Below, one piece after another: positions 8,762 to 17,966 of a DNA stretch of 64,000 nucleotides. The stretch is from Woeseiaceae bacterium (GTDB lineage Bacteria > Pseudomonadota > Gammaproteobacteria > Steroidobacterales > Woeseiaceae), in contig JAJFKS010000005.1 of assembly GCA_021773115.1 (NCBI GenBank), forward strand, positions 124,001 through 188,000, read 5' to 3'. The translations under genes and the position numbers were made by a program. The first letter of the stretch is position 1. Each line of letters begins with the position of its first letter. The notes beneath the pieces are model-generated. The model was given only the letters and a program-made list of their open reading frames with translations, did not search any database and was not told the origin of the DNA.

Positions 8762-10738
8762 CTACTTAGCGGGTGTGAGTGTGCCCGAAGAGCGGAGCAG
8801 GTCGACAAATGGCTCGGCCAGGAGCCTTGAGCCCAGGGAATTGAAGTGATCCTTGTCCCGGTACAGGAAGCGGCTACCGTTATCCGGGTAGCAGTATTCT
8901 TTCCCTGCCGGGCAGACTGAATCGAAAATATTGAAAACCGCAATGTTCTTGTTGCTTGATTCGAGACTGGTCAGCTGCTCCATCACATGGTGTATCTGGG
9001 GGGCAATGGTGTTTCGCTTTAGCCTGCAACTCTCTCTTTCGTCCAGGCTGCACTCGCGAATGTCATCGTAGGGAAATATGGGCGGCGGCCCGGTAATGAC
9101 CAGATTCACCCCTCTCTCAGCGAGATCTTCAGCGAGGCGGCTTACGTTGTACAGCCATGGCCTCAGTTCAAGCGGCTCGATTTGTTCGGAGCGTGTGAGG
9201 TAGATCCGTGCCAGAAGAACGATATCACCGGGTTTGAACTGCTCGGAGATCGCGCTGAAGACTTGCTTGCGCGGGGCGAACTCCTTGCCGGCCGGAAAGG
9301 GGAAGCTCCAGCCGGGCGTTTCAACGAGGTGCACGCCGACGCCTAACCTATCGTGCAGTTCATACAACATTCCCTGCAGATGCCCGGAATGACTGTCCCC
9401 CATGGTCCAGATGGTCGGCATTCCTGAGCCGGGCTTTGGCGCCACCGTGCAGTTCTCGATCGTGTCAGGTTTGAACACCCGGCTTCCGCCGTCCAGTGCA
9501 CAGGTCAACACATGCGACTTGCCACTGGGAATGACGGGCAAGTAGGGCGGAGGGTGAATAGCCGCTGTGCTTGATTCAGAAACCGCGTCTGTCCTGATCA
9601 TTGAGAGCAGCAACACCACAGCGACAACAAGATTGCCGGCCAGCCCCAATGCGATGTCACCCGCTCTGCGATTTGTCCAGGTCCGGAATCGCAAGCGCTT
9701 CTCGACCAAATGAAACGAAATGACGGCGGCAATCGCTGTGGCTACAACGTACACAGCCGAAGAGCGCCACGTCGTGGCCAGCACGATCGGTCCAAGCGCG
9801 ATAATCGGCCAGTGCCACAGATAAAGCGAATAGGAAATCCTGCCAACGTAAACGATGGGCCGCAACGTCATCACCCTAGTCGCCAGAGAGTCACCTTCGT
9901 TAGCCAGCAGTAATCCCGTTAAAGCAACTGCCACTATCGTTGCCGGCATGGCGTGTTGCTCAGGCACCAGGAAGCACGCCAGCAAGCCCACAAGGGCGAA
10001 CGGCGACAGGCGCCTCAAAACACCCTGCACACGTGCTGATCGGAGGTGGCTTGGTCGCAGAAAAACAAGTGCTCCGACGCCCAGTTCCCAGATCCTCGCA
10101 GGCATCAGGAAGAAAGCCGCAGCCCGGTGGTCCGAGTAGAGCCAGGCGAATAGCGTCACGGACACCAGGCCACCCACGATCATTGCGCGAGACAGCATTT
10201 GGAAAGAGGTGCTGTGCAGTTTGTAGTAGAAGAGCCAGGCGAACATCGGGAAGACAACGTAGAACTGCTCTTCCACCCCCAATGACCAGGTGTGCGTGAA
10301 TGCATTGAATATTGAGGACGGGGAGAAGTAGTCGAGTTCGAAGAAGAACAGCACGATATTTCCAAAGCCGAACAGCGCGGCGAGCCCCGTCTGAATCGAG
10401 TGCCGCGGAAAAGGGTCGGTCGCCAACACCACGACACTGGTGACCGCCACACATAGCGTAAGCGCGGGCATCAAGCGCTTGATTCGCCTTGCGAGAAATC
10501 CCAGGTAAAGATGCAAAAGTTGCGTCCGCCGCTGGCGTAGCAGGGATGCGGTGACGACGAATCCGGAGATCGCGAAGAATATGTCCACACCCAGGAATCC
10601 GCTGGGTAGAAATTTTTCAGGCAGATGGCTTGCGATCACAGCCATAACTGCAATTGCTCTCAATCCGTCAACGTCAGCACGGTAGGGTAGTTTTTCAGTC
10701 AACGTCTCAGCAATCGAATGTGAAGTGACCCGAGACAA
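8762..10738 (-). CDS. Acyltransferase 3 (OafA/YrhL-like) with C-terminal SGNH domain
   Basis: A 658-residue membrane O-acyltransferase. The N-terminal half (to about 380) has about ten membrane segments and the family hallmarks YRADVDGLRAIAV, LGVDIFFAISGFV (with the helix 1-2 region ASHLPEKF) and HTWSLGVEEQFY. The C-terminal periplasmic part is an SGNH hydrolase-like domain with block I at GDSHSGH (about residue 447) and the late DKDHFNSLG block. Such fusions add acetyl groups to lipopolysaccharide O-antigen, exopolysaccharide or peptidoglycan. No ATG precedes the conserved N-terminus. TTG at 10738 is used, with another TTG at 10702 possible. Confidence 0.88.
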   Translation of the reverse strand: MSRVTSHSIAETLTEKLPYRADVDGLRAIAVMAVIASHLPEKFLPSGFLGVDIFFAISGFVVTASLLRQRRTQLLHLYLGFLARRIKRLMPALTLCVAVTSVVVLATDPFPRHSIQTGLAALFGFGNIVLFFFELDYFSPSSIFNAFTHTWSLGVEEQFYVVFPMFAWLFYYKLHSTSFQMLSRAMIVGGLVSVTLFAWLYSDHRAAAFFLMPARIWELGVGALVFLRPSHLRSARVQGVLRRLSPFALVGLLACFLVPEQHAMPATIVAVALTGLLLANEGDSLATRVMTLRPIVYVGRISYSLYLWHWPIIALGPIVLATTWRSSAVYVVATAIAAVISFHLVEKRLRFRTWTNRRAGDIALGLAGNLVVAVVLLLSMIRTDAVSESSTAAIHPPPYLPVIPSGKSHVLTCALDGGSRVFKPDTIENCTVAPKPGSGMPTIWTMGDSHSGHLQGMLYELHDRLGVGVHLVETPGWSFPFPAGKEFAPRKQVFSAISEQFKPGDIVLLARIYLTRSEQIEPLELRPWLYNVSRLAEDLAERGVNLVITGPPPIFPYDDIRECSLDERESCRLKRNTIAPQIHHVMEQLTSLESSNKNIAVFNIFDSVCPAGKEYCYPDNGSRFLYRDKDHFNSLGSRLLAEPFVDLLRSSGTLTPAK

Positions 10739-10831
10739 GCAGTGTAATCGGCATTCCGTCCCCGGAACAGGCCTGCGTCCTCATGGCGGCTCACTCGCAC
10801 AAGACGCCAGTGAGCGAGCGGCCAATCTCGA

Positions 10832-11503
10832 CTAGGTACCGATCCAGATGTGGTGGCGCGGACCCTTGCCGGCTCGATGCGGCCGCACCACGTGCTCGCA
10901 GACGTCGAAGCCAGCTTGCTGAAGCCGTTTACTGAAAGCGCGATCCGGGCTCGACGACCAGACCGCCAGTACGCCGCGTGGCCGAAGCGCAACTCGCGTC
11001 GCTCTCAGTCCGGCAGCGCTGTATAGCCAGTTATTTTCCCGGCGAACCAGTGCCTCGGGACCGTTGTCCACGTCCATCAGAATAGCGTCGAATTGAGCGG
11101 GCTGTTGCCGAAGAATATCGGCGACATCACCGACGATGACGCGGCTGCGTTTGTCATTTAACGGATCGCCAGCCGGCGCACCGATCAGCGTGCGATTCCA
11201 CGTCACCACTTCCGGCACCAGCTCAGAGACAACGACCTCGGCATCAGGACCAACCGCCTTCAGGGCGGCTGCCAACGTAAATCCCATCCCGAGCCCACCG
11301 ATCAGCAGCCGCGGTTTCGCGTTGTCGCCGAGCTTTTCGCATGCGAGATCTGCGAGGGCCTTTTCAGAGCCGTGCACACGGCTGTTCATCAGATCACCCC
11401 GGCCGGGAATCTTGATCGAGAAAAGCTCGCCGGATTGATACAGCTGCATCTCCTTGTCAGTATCAGGAATCAACGCGGTGCCAAGCAGGATGCGGGGAAT
11501 CAT
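10832..11503 (-). CDS. Spermidine-synthase-like SAM-binding protein
   Basis: A 223-residue Rossmann-fold protein of the SpeE-like methyltransferase group. The nucleotide motif is LLIGGLGMGFTLAAAL, followed by an acidic strand end VVVSELVPEVVTWN and ILMDVDNGPE in the aminopropyltransferase active-site region. The N-terminal beta domain of true SpeE is reduced here, so polyamine synthesis is uncertain. It is the last gene of a leftward group after rimK and starts 6 nt past the stop of the 6-phosphogluconate dehydrogenase relic. Confidence 0.75.
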   Translation of the reverse strand: MIPRILLGTALIPDTDKEMQLYQSGELFSIKIPGRGDLMNSRVHGSEKALADLACEKLGDNAKPRLLIGGLGMGFTLAAALKAVGPDAEVVVSELVPEVVTWNRTLIGAPAGDPLNDKRSRVIVGDVADILRQQPAQFDAILMDVDNGPEALVRRENNWLYSAAGLRATRVALRPRGVLAVWSSSPDRAFSKRLQQAGFDVCEHVVRPHRAGKGPRHHIWIGT

Positions 11504-11508
11504 TGCCG

Positions 11509-11643
11509 TTATTCGTCGACGGTTCGAATCGCATGGTCTCCGAATTGATTGCGCATCATCGCCAGACAGGTCGAGCAGCCAACTGCGAACGACGCTTCCG
11601 TGTCGCCGCCCATCTTACCGAGCCCGATCATGCCGACTTGCAT
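11509..11643 (-). pseudogene. 44-codon relic of decarboxylating 6-phosphogluconate dehydrogenase with internal deletion
   Basis: A short open frame begins MQVGMIGLGKMGG, the N-terminal NAD(P)-binding strand and glycine motif of Gnd/YqeC-type 6-phosphogluconate dehydrogenases. It ends LAMMRNQFGDHAIRTVDE, matching the C-terminus of the same family (usually ...MRNQFGGHAV...). An intact enzyme is about 300 or more residues, so roughly 250 internal codons are missing while the frame survives. The intervening 12-14 residues are not recognisable. It lies 3 nt after the rimK stop and 5 nt before the next gene. Family identity is from remembered signatures. Confidence 0.65.
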
Positions 11644-11646
11644 CTG

Positions 11647-12837
11647 CTATGCGGCCGCACTTGGATTAAGATCTTTGATCTTCGGCTGCCTTCTGCGCTG
11701 CGATTTCGGTGGCAACAGGTCGCGCATCGCGTCCAGCTTGCCGAAACATAACAAGCGGTCATTGGCCTGCAAGGTTCGATCATTTCGCGGATTGGGGATT
11801 ACGGTCGAGCCACGATACAGAGTGAGCACATTGATATCGCTATCTCGCAGCCTGGTTTCTGTAACGGTTTTGCCATCGAAGTTCGACCCTTCGCGTATGA
11901 GTATCTCGCTAACACCGTAGCCGCGGCTGACCGTCAGGCGTTGCCGGATATCGATGTCCGGAAAATCGACGCGTGCCGCAATGTACTCGACTATCGCACC
12001 GGCGATATCCAGTGCCGTGCATTTCTCAATGCCTTCAAGACCCGGCGAGGAGTTCACTTCCATGATCTGTGGGCCCTGGGAACTCTCGAGCATATCAACA
12101 CCCGCAATTCGCAAACCCAGAATCTGTGCTGCGCGCACTGCTGTCTCCGTATACTCGTCACTTAACTCGACAGCCTCTGCAACACCTCCACGGTGCACAT
12201 TGCTGCGAAACTCCTGCCCCTGTGCGACGCGTCGCATCGCGGCGACGACTCGATCGCCAACGACGAATGCCCGGATATCCTTACCCCGGCTCTCGGCGAC
12301 AAATTTCTGAATGAGCACGTTTTGTTTCTGGCTCTGCAGGAGTTCGATGATCGACTCTGCCGCTTTGACAGTATCAGCGAGCAGTACGCCAATACCCTGG
12401 GTTCCTTCGATGAGTTTGATGACGACAGGTGCGCCGCCGACACGTTCGATAGCCGGCAGGACATCTTTCTTGTCACTCACGAACGTTGTGCGTGGTATGC
12501 CGATATGATGGCGACTCAGAATTTGCAGGCTTCGCAATTTGTCGCGCGAGTTCGTAATGCCGTTTGACGTGTTCGCGCAGAAGACACCCATCTCCTCAAA
12601 CTGCCTGACCACAGCTGTGCCGTAATAAGTAATTGACGCGCCTATGCGCGGCAGGACAGCATCATAGTGGCTCAGTTGTTTTTGCCGGTAATAGAGGTCG
12701 GGTGAACCTTCCTCCAGGTCAATCGCGAATTTCAGCGTATTAAGAACTTTGACGTCGTAATTTCGTTCCAGCGCTGCTTCTTTTAGTCGGCGCGTACTGT
12801 AAGAATTCGGTCCACAGGAAAGTATCGCGAGTTTCAT
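11647..12837 (-). CDS. rimK: RimK-like ATP-grasp glutamate ligase with C-terminal TrkA-C (RCK_C) domain
   Basis: A 396-residue protein. Residues 1-300 follow RimK (MKLAILS start, NSRDKLRSLQIL, APVVIKLIEGTQGIGV, RGKDIRAFVVG, IMEVNSSPGLEGIE), the ATP-grasp ligase that adds glutamates to the C-terminus of ribosomal protein S6. E. coli RimK ends near residue 300. Here an extra segment, about 307-378 (GYGVSEILIREGSNFDGKTV, LTLYRG, LLCFG), has the form of the TrkA-C/RCK_C ligand-binding domain of ion channels. A basic tail follows. The extension suggests ligand control of ligase activity. ATG start; the upstream 0.9 kb lacks recognisable genes. Confidence 0.9.
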   Translation of the reverse strand: MKLAILSCGPNSYSTRRLKEAALERNYDVKVLNTLKFAIDLEEGSPDLYYRQKQLSHYDAVLPRIGASITYYGTAVVRQFEEMGVFCANTSNGITNSRDKLRSLQILSRHHIGIPRTTFVSDKKDVLPAIERVGGAPVVIKLIEGTQGIGVLLADTVKAAESIIELLQSQKQNVLIQKFVAESRGKDIRAFVVGDRVVAAMRRVAQGQEFRSNVHRGGVAEAVELSDEYTETAVRAAQILGLRIAGVDMLESSQGPQIMEVNSSPGLEGIEKCTALDIAGAIVEYIAARVDFPDIDIRQRLTVSRGYGVSEILIREGSNFDGKTVTETRLRDSDINVLTLYRGSTVIPNPRNDRTLQANDRLLCFGKLDAMRDLLPPKSQRRRQPKIKDLNPSAAA

Positions 12838-13742
12838 AGTTGCTACCTCGTTGAAAATTCAAGAAACAATCATGGAGCCGAACGAAATCGGATGGCATTG
12901 ATTTCAACGAGTCGAGTCATGTTTTGGGGAGAGTTTATCAGGATACAGGAAACAGCTTTGTTGTGCGTTACCCCGGGTACGCCGGCTTCCGGTTTGGCGC
13001 AATGTTTGCTGCAACTGGAAGTGTTACAAAAATGATGAATGGCCCACGCATTACCTACACATCCGCTCATAGAACTCTTGCAGCTTTCGGCAGACAATGG
13101 TGTCGGCGTAATGTGGGACGACAACCCGTAGCTAATTCTCGTCGGTGAATCCTATCGCTGTTGCAATCGAGAACGGCGGCTATCGAGCCAGGTCTGGCTC
13201 ATTCGGCCAATGTTGGTACGCTGCTATTTGGACGAAAATCACCTGGATAGCTCTCAAGAACATTGTTGTCTCCATGAAATTTGGAACTGGGATGCGCGAC
13301 TGCGATGAGCATACGGCCGGGTCGCGAGGTACCATTCGTAAAGACAGATAACGGGATGAGTCCAGTCAAGTTACAAATACAGCCCCGCACTCGTGTGATT
13401 ACTGCACGAAGTGATACACTATTTGCATTCAGTGACCAAGTTTGGATTTTGACGGCAAATTGCCTCGGAGAACCGGCGGCGGCTGCGATCCGCTACGAAA
13501 GTCATAATCGGTCTTCGAAAGGTTTATTGGTACATCTGGCACTAGTTGGCCGTTCGTATGCCGTGCAAAATTCATCGTTAACGTTGGAGCACTGATTGAT
13601 TAATACCTCCCCCTCCGCGAGTCGCGCCGGCAGGACGATTCGGCCAGAAAACGCAAGGGTGCCTCGTGCGTCTACGTGTTTTCGGTGATAAACGAGACGA
13701 CGCGCTTTGGCGTCGACCGCTGTTTGCTTCGGACGTGCCGCT
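12838..13742. other. Gene-poor 0.9-kb interval with only doubtful open frames
   Basis: Short frames occur on both strands (for example 12924-13148 and 13281-13595 on plus, 12870-13124 on minus), but none shows a domain, a signal peptide, a ribosome site or a recognisable family, and they overlap each other. I see no tRNA, transposase fragment or strong hairpin. The stretch must contain the rimK promoter near its left end and the promoter of the phosphodiesterase gene near its right end. It could be decayed sequence. Confidence 0.45.
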
Positions 13743-16700
13743 GTGAGCTCTCTGCACCCGACCGAGATCGAAGCAAATAACGATCGTGAGCGCCTGGAGT
13801 TGGCGCTGGAGGCGGCGAGCCTTTCCAGCTGGGACTGGCATTACGATACTGGCGAAGTTGACATCAGCGAACTCTGGTGGCGCACGCTCGGCTACCCACC
13901 GAGTGCACAGGGGGAGCGGCTCGAGTACTGGCTGAAATTTACGCATCCCGACGACCATCCGCGGATGCGCGAGGCATTGAAGGCGCACCGCGACGGTCGT
14001 GCTCCCACATTCGATGTTGAATACCGTATGCGGGCACAAAACGGTGCCTGGCGCTGGATTCGTACCGTCGGCAAAATAACGGCGCAGGATAATGCAGGGC
14101 GGGCCATTCGGCTTTCCGGCTTTCATCAGGACGTCACGACCAGAATGCAAGTGCGCGAAGCGCTGCAGGACTTGGTCGATGCGGGCGCCCGCGACCGCGG
14201 TACACGCTATTCGGCGTACATTAGCCAACGCCTGGCCGGGATATTGGAGGTCGACTTTGCGTTCGTCGCGCTGCGCACCGATGAGCAAAAAGACCGTATC
14301 CGCACGCTTGCCTGGCGTGTCGATGGCAGTCTCGCAGACAACATGGAGTTCAGCGTTCTTGGCACACCGTGTGCCGAGGTCCTTGAGGGTCAACCGGTCA
14401 CCGTCACTCAGGATGTGCAGGCTGCCTTTCCAGGCGACGAGGTGCTGGCAGAGCTGGGCGTTGCATCGTATTGCGCGGTGCCGTTGATTAATACGGTGGA
14501 CCGCGTATTTGGCTTGGTCGGCATCATGAGTCGAGAGCCCATTGTCGATACACAGCACGTCGAGCACGTCGTGCAGCTTTTTGGCGGTGCGGTGGCTGCG
14601 GAGATCCTGCGCGAGCGCAGCGAACAACAATTCCACGGTCTGTTCGACGCCTCGGCCGATGCCATGATTATGATTGATGAGGGCGGCGTGATTCGACTCG
14701 CCAATCGTGCGGCAGAAAAAGGTTTTGGCTATTCGGCCTCGGGGCTCATAGGCCAGCCGATGGCGTTGCTCATGGCCGAGTCGACACGCGAAAAACTCGT
14801 TCCGCGCTGGCAGACGTTTTTCGAACGTGCCAAAACGCATACGATATCGAGCGGTGAGCTCGCGTTCGAAGGACGGCGTCGCGATGGCAGCGAATTCGCG
14901 ACAGAGTTCAATCTCACGCCGTTGCGAACTGAGTTCGGTACCACCGTGATGGCGACGATACGCGACATCACCAAACGGCAACAGCAAGAGGAGAAGATTC
15001 GCCGACTGTCGCGCATTCATACGTTGCTATCGGGGATCAACTCAATGATTGTCCGGGTCCGTAATCGAGAGGAGCTGTTCAAGGAAGCGTGCCGCATCGC
15101 CGTTACCGAGGGTGGCTTTGCGTTCGCCTGGATCGGTCTGGCGGAGCCCGGTGCTACAAAGGTCGCACCTGCGGCACTGGCCGGTGCGCAGGGTGGATAC
15201 CTTGACGACGTCGGTAAAGAATTGGCCAAGGTCACTGACGATCCGGGCATTGCCGGCGTCGTGCTGCGGGAGCAACGTGCGGTCATAGCCAATAACATCG
15301 AAAACGATCCGCAGGTGATGTTCAAGGACGAGGCGCTGAAGCACGGCTTTCAGGCAGTAGCCGCGTTTCCACTGACCGAGTCGGGCGGTGTTATCGGCAC
15401 ATTTGTGTTTTATTCAGCGGACACCGATGTCTTCAATCCCGTGGAGGTCAGTCTGCTTACCGAGCTTGCGGGCGACATTTCGTTCGCCATTGACGGCATA
15501 AGCAAAGACCGGCAGCTGAATTTCCTCGCCTACTACGACCCGCTGACGAAGTTACCGAACCAGACATTGATGCAGGATCGCAGCGAACAGATTCTCCGCA
15601 ACCTGAAGCAGGGCAGTTTGCCGTGTGCGCTGATCTTTCTCGATATCGACCGGTTTCGAAACGTCAATGCCTCGCTCGGACGCGCCGCGGGTGACAAACT
15701 ACTGCAGCGAGTTGCGGCCGATCTCGTCGCTGCACTGCCAGCAGACAGCAATGTTGCGCGATTGAATTCCGACTGTTTCGCCATTCTGGCCAATGACATC
15801 AAGGATGCGCCTGCGGCGGGGCGCCTGTTCGAGGATGTGATCGCCCCGGCAATGGGAAAACCGTTCGAGTTTGGCTCTGGCAGCTACCAGTTGACGGTAC
15901 GCGCAGGCGTGGCGATGGCCCCGGCGGACGGCAAGGGCGCCGAATCGCTGTTCCGCAATGCCGAGGCAGCCCTTAACGGCGCGAAAAAACAACAGCAACG
16001 ACTGATGTTTTATGAGCCGCAAATGGGCACCGAGGTGGCTGAGCGGCTGACGCTGGAAGGCAAACTTCGGCATGCTTTGCACAATCACGAGTTTGTCTTG
16101 CACTACCAGCCCAAGTTCGATGCGCATACCCGGGAGATCAGCGGTCTTGAGGCATTAATTCGTTGGGCCGATCCCGATGATGGCCTGATATCGCCCGGCA
16201 AGTTTATTCCGTTACTGGAAGAGACTGGCATGATCTTGCAAGTCGGCCGGTGGGCGCTGGAGCAGGCATCGGAGGACTACTTGCGGTGGCAGCATGAGGG
16301 GCTGGAACCCCCCCGTGTCGCCGTCAATGTATCGGCCGTGCAACTGCAGAACGAGACGTTTCTTCAAACCCTTGGCGACATTGTGACCGCAGCATCGGCT
16401 CGCGGTGCGATCGAAGGTGCCGGGCTCGATCTCGAGATTACGGAGAGTCTGCTGATGGAAGACATCGAAGGACATATTCGCAAACTGGAGCGCGTCCGGA
16501 AATTGGGGATGAAGGTTTCGATCGACGACTTCGGCACCGGTTACTCCTCTCTGGGTTATCTTGCCCGCCTGCCGATTGACGCCCTCAAAATCGATCGGAC
16601 GTTTGTCAGCAACATGACCGAAGAACCGCATGACCTCACTATTGTGTCCACCATCATTTCGCTCGCGCATGCAATGCATTTATCGGTGGTGGCCGAAGGG

Positions 16701-16850
16701 GTGGAAACCGAAGAGCAGGCGAAGTTCCTGAAGCTCCTCAAGTGCAACGAATTGCAGGGATTCTTGCTGGGTAAACCAGCAACCGCCGATAAAATCAGTG
16801 ACGCCCTTCGGCGCGCGACCGCGTTGAAGCAGGGCGATCAGCACCCATGA
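13743..16850 (+). CDS. PAS-GAF-PAS-GAF-GGDEF-EAL protein; c-di-GMP phosphodiesterase with degenerate GGDEF
   Basis: A cytoplasmic sensor of about 1035 residues with no membrane segment. From the N-terminus: PAS (18-140; WDWHYDTGEV, MRAQNGAWRWIRTVGK), GAF (150-295), PAS (305-425; ITKRQQQEEKI linker), GAF (430-590), GGDEF-type (600-765) and EAL (775-1025). The GGDEF signature is NSDCF at about 675, so cyclase activity should be lost. The EAL domain keeps EALIRW (about 803), the NVSA, ITES and DDFGTGYSS blocks and KIDRTFV, so it should hydrolyse c-di-GMP. Start: GTG 13743 is chosen; a TTG at 13707 also keeps the frame. Its stop overlaps the next ATG by 4 nt. Confidence 0.9.
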   Translation: MSSLHPTEIEANNDRERLELALEAASLSSWDWHYDTGEVDISELWWRTLGYPPSAQGERLEYWLKFTHPDDHPRMREALKAHRDGRAPTFDVEYRMRAQNGAWRWIRTVGKITAQDNAGRAIRLSGFHQDVTTRMQVREALQDLVDAGARDRGTRYSAYISQRLAGILEVDFAFVALRTDEQKDRIRTLAWRVDGSLADNMEFSVLGTPCAEVLEGQPVTVTQDVQAAFPGDEVLAELGVASYCAVPLINTVDRVFGLVGIMSREPIVDTQHVEHVVQLFGGAVAAEILRERSEQQFHGLFDASADAMIMIDEGGVIRLANRAAEKGFGYSASGLIGQPMALLMAESTREKLVPRWQTFFERAKTHTISSGELAFEGRRRDGSEFATEFNLTPLRTEFGTTVMATIRDITKRQQQEEKIRRLSRIHTLLSGINSMIVRVRNREELFKEACRIAVTEGGFAFAWIGLAEPGATKVAPAALAGAQGGYLDDVGKELAKVTDDPGIAGVVLREQRAVIANNIENDPQVMFKDEALKHGFQAVAAFPLTESGGVIGTFVFYSADTDVFNPVEVSLLTELAGDISFAIDGISKDRQLNFLAYYDPLTKLPNQTLMQDRSEQILRNLKQGSLPCALIFLDIDRFRNVNASLGRAAGDKLLQRVAADLVAALPADSNVARLNSDCFAILANDIKDAPAAGRLFEDVIAPAMGKPFEFGSGSYQLTVRAGVAMAPADGKGAESLFRNAEAALNGAKKQQQRLMFYEPQMGTEVAERLTLEGKLRHALHNHEFVLHYQPKFDAHTREISGLEALIRWADPDDGLISPGKFIPLLEETGMILQVGRWALEQASEDYLRWQHEGLEPPRVAVNVSAVQLQNETFLQTLGDIVTAASARGAIEGAGLDLEITESLLMEDIEGHIRKLERVRKLGMKVSIDDFGTGYSSLGYLARLPIDALKIDRTFVSNMTEEPHDLTIVSTIISLAHAMHLSVVAEGVETEEQAKFLKLLKCNELQGFLLGKPATADKISDALRRATALKQGDQHP

Positions 16851-17965
16851 GCCCGTCAAGCCGTCTCCTATCTCTGGATGTTTTCCGGGGGATTACAATT
16901 GCGGCGATGATACTGGTGAACAATCCCGGTTCCTGGAGCTATGTTTATGCACCGCTACAGCACGCACAGTGGCACGGTGCTACGCCAACCGACTGGGTAT
17001 TTCCGTTTTTCCTTTTCATCGTCGGCGTCTCTATCGCGCTGGCAATTGGCCGGCGTAAAGAAGCGGGCGCGGATCGAAAGGCATTGATTCGAAAAATCCT
17101 TTGGCGCGCGCTAATCATCTTTGCGATTGGACTGTTCCTCTCCGGCTTTCCGACCTTCGATTTGTCTACTTTGCGAATACCTGGCGTGCTGCAACGCATC
17201 GCAATGGTCTATGCAGTGACGGCAATTCTGTTTCTCATGCTCGACCCGCGTCAGATGTTTTGGGTGGGCATGGGGTGTCTCCTGGCTTACTGGGGAATGC
17301 TCACGTTGATTCCCGTGCCCGGCGGGCATCCACCCAATCTCGAGCCGGGCACCAATCTCGGCGCGTGGCTCGATTCAACGTTGCTGGGCGGTCACCTCTG
17401 GTCACAATCAAAGATTTGGGATCCCGAAGGACTGCTGAGCACTCTGCCGGCCTTCGCGACCGGTATCAGCGGCATACTGACCGGTGTCTGGTTGCGAAGC
17501 GCCCGGGATTACTTTGAAAAAGTGGCTGGCCTGATGGTGGCCGGCACTGTATTGCTTGCAGGCGGCCTGCTATGGGATATGGTCTTTCCCATTAACAAAC
17601 AACTCTGGACGAGCGCCTACGTTCTTTACACCAGCGGTATAGCGCTGCTGGTCCTGGGCGTCTTGTACTGGTGGATCGATATTAGACGGCATCGCATTGG
17701 CACTCAGCCATTCGTTATTTATGGAACGAATGCGCTGATTGTCTATGCACTCTCCGGCGTGTTAGCCCGAACGCTAAATGCAATTCATACGACGGATGTT
17801 TCCGGCAACTCAGTTAATATCAAAGCCTGGCTATGGCTATCTGTATTCGAGCCCGCGTTCGCTTCACCGTACAATGCCTCGCTGGCGTACGCGATCGCCA
17901 ACGTCTTATTGCTGCTGGGCTTCGCCTGGTTATTGTATTCACACAAAATTTTCATCAAGGTTTAA
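16847..17965 (+). CDS. nagX: NagX-like / HGSNAT-like membrane acyltransferase (COG4299, DUF5009)
   Basis: A 372-residue polytopic inner-membrane protein. The opening LLSLDVFRGITIAAMILVNNPGSW, with Asp and Arg in helix 1, and the following HAQWHGATPTDWVFPFFLFIVG are the signature of the bacterial relatives of heparan-alpha-glucosaminide N-acetyltransferase. The family includes NagX, found in chitin/GlcNAc utilisation regulons of several proteobacteria, where it is proposed to act on or help import amino sugars. Its ATGA overlap with the phosphodiesterase gene implies translational coupling. It lies only 1 nt before the exported M20 peptidase gene. Amino-sugar function fits the downstream muropeptide genes. 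Confidence 0.8.
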   Translation: MSPSSRLLSLDVFRGITIAAMILVNNPGSWSYVYAPLQHAQWHGATPTDWVFPFFLFIVGVSIALAIGRRKEAGADRKALIRKILWRALIIFAIGLFLSGFPTFDLSTLRIPGVLQRIAMVYAVTAILFLMLDPRQMFWVGMGCLLAYWGMLTLIPVPGGHPPNLEPGTNLGAWLDSTLLGGHLWSQSKIWDPEGLLSTLPAFATGISGILTGVWLRSARDYFEKVAGLMVAGTVLLAGGLLWDMVFPINKQLWTSAYVLYTSGIALLVLGVLYWWIDIRRHRIGTQPFVIYGTNALIVYALSGVLARTLNAIHTTDVSGNSVNIKAWLWLSVFEPAFASPYNASLAYAIANVLLLLGFAWLLYSHKIFIKV

Positions 17966-17966
17966 A

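Noticed and set aside
8626..8943. 105-codon frame at the 3' end of the acyltransferase gene
   Set aside because: It overlaps the SGNH domain on the same strand in another frame and lacks any recognisable feature.
11519..11535. tRNA T-loop-like GGTTCGAATC
   Set aside because: No acceptor, D or anticodon arms surround it; it is part of the 6-phosphogluconate dehydrogenase relic.
13578..15020. 480-codon open frame on the minus strand
   Set aside because: It lies antisense to the PAS/GAF/GGDEF/EAL gene, has no domain or signal, and owes its openness to the codon bias of the real gene.
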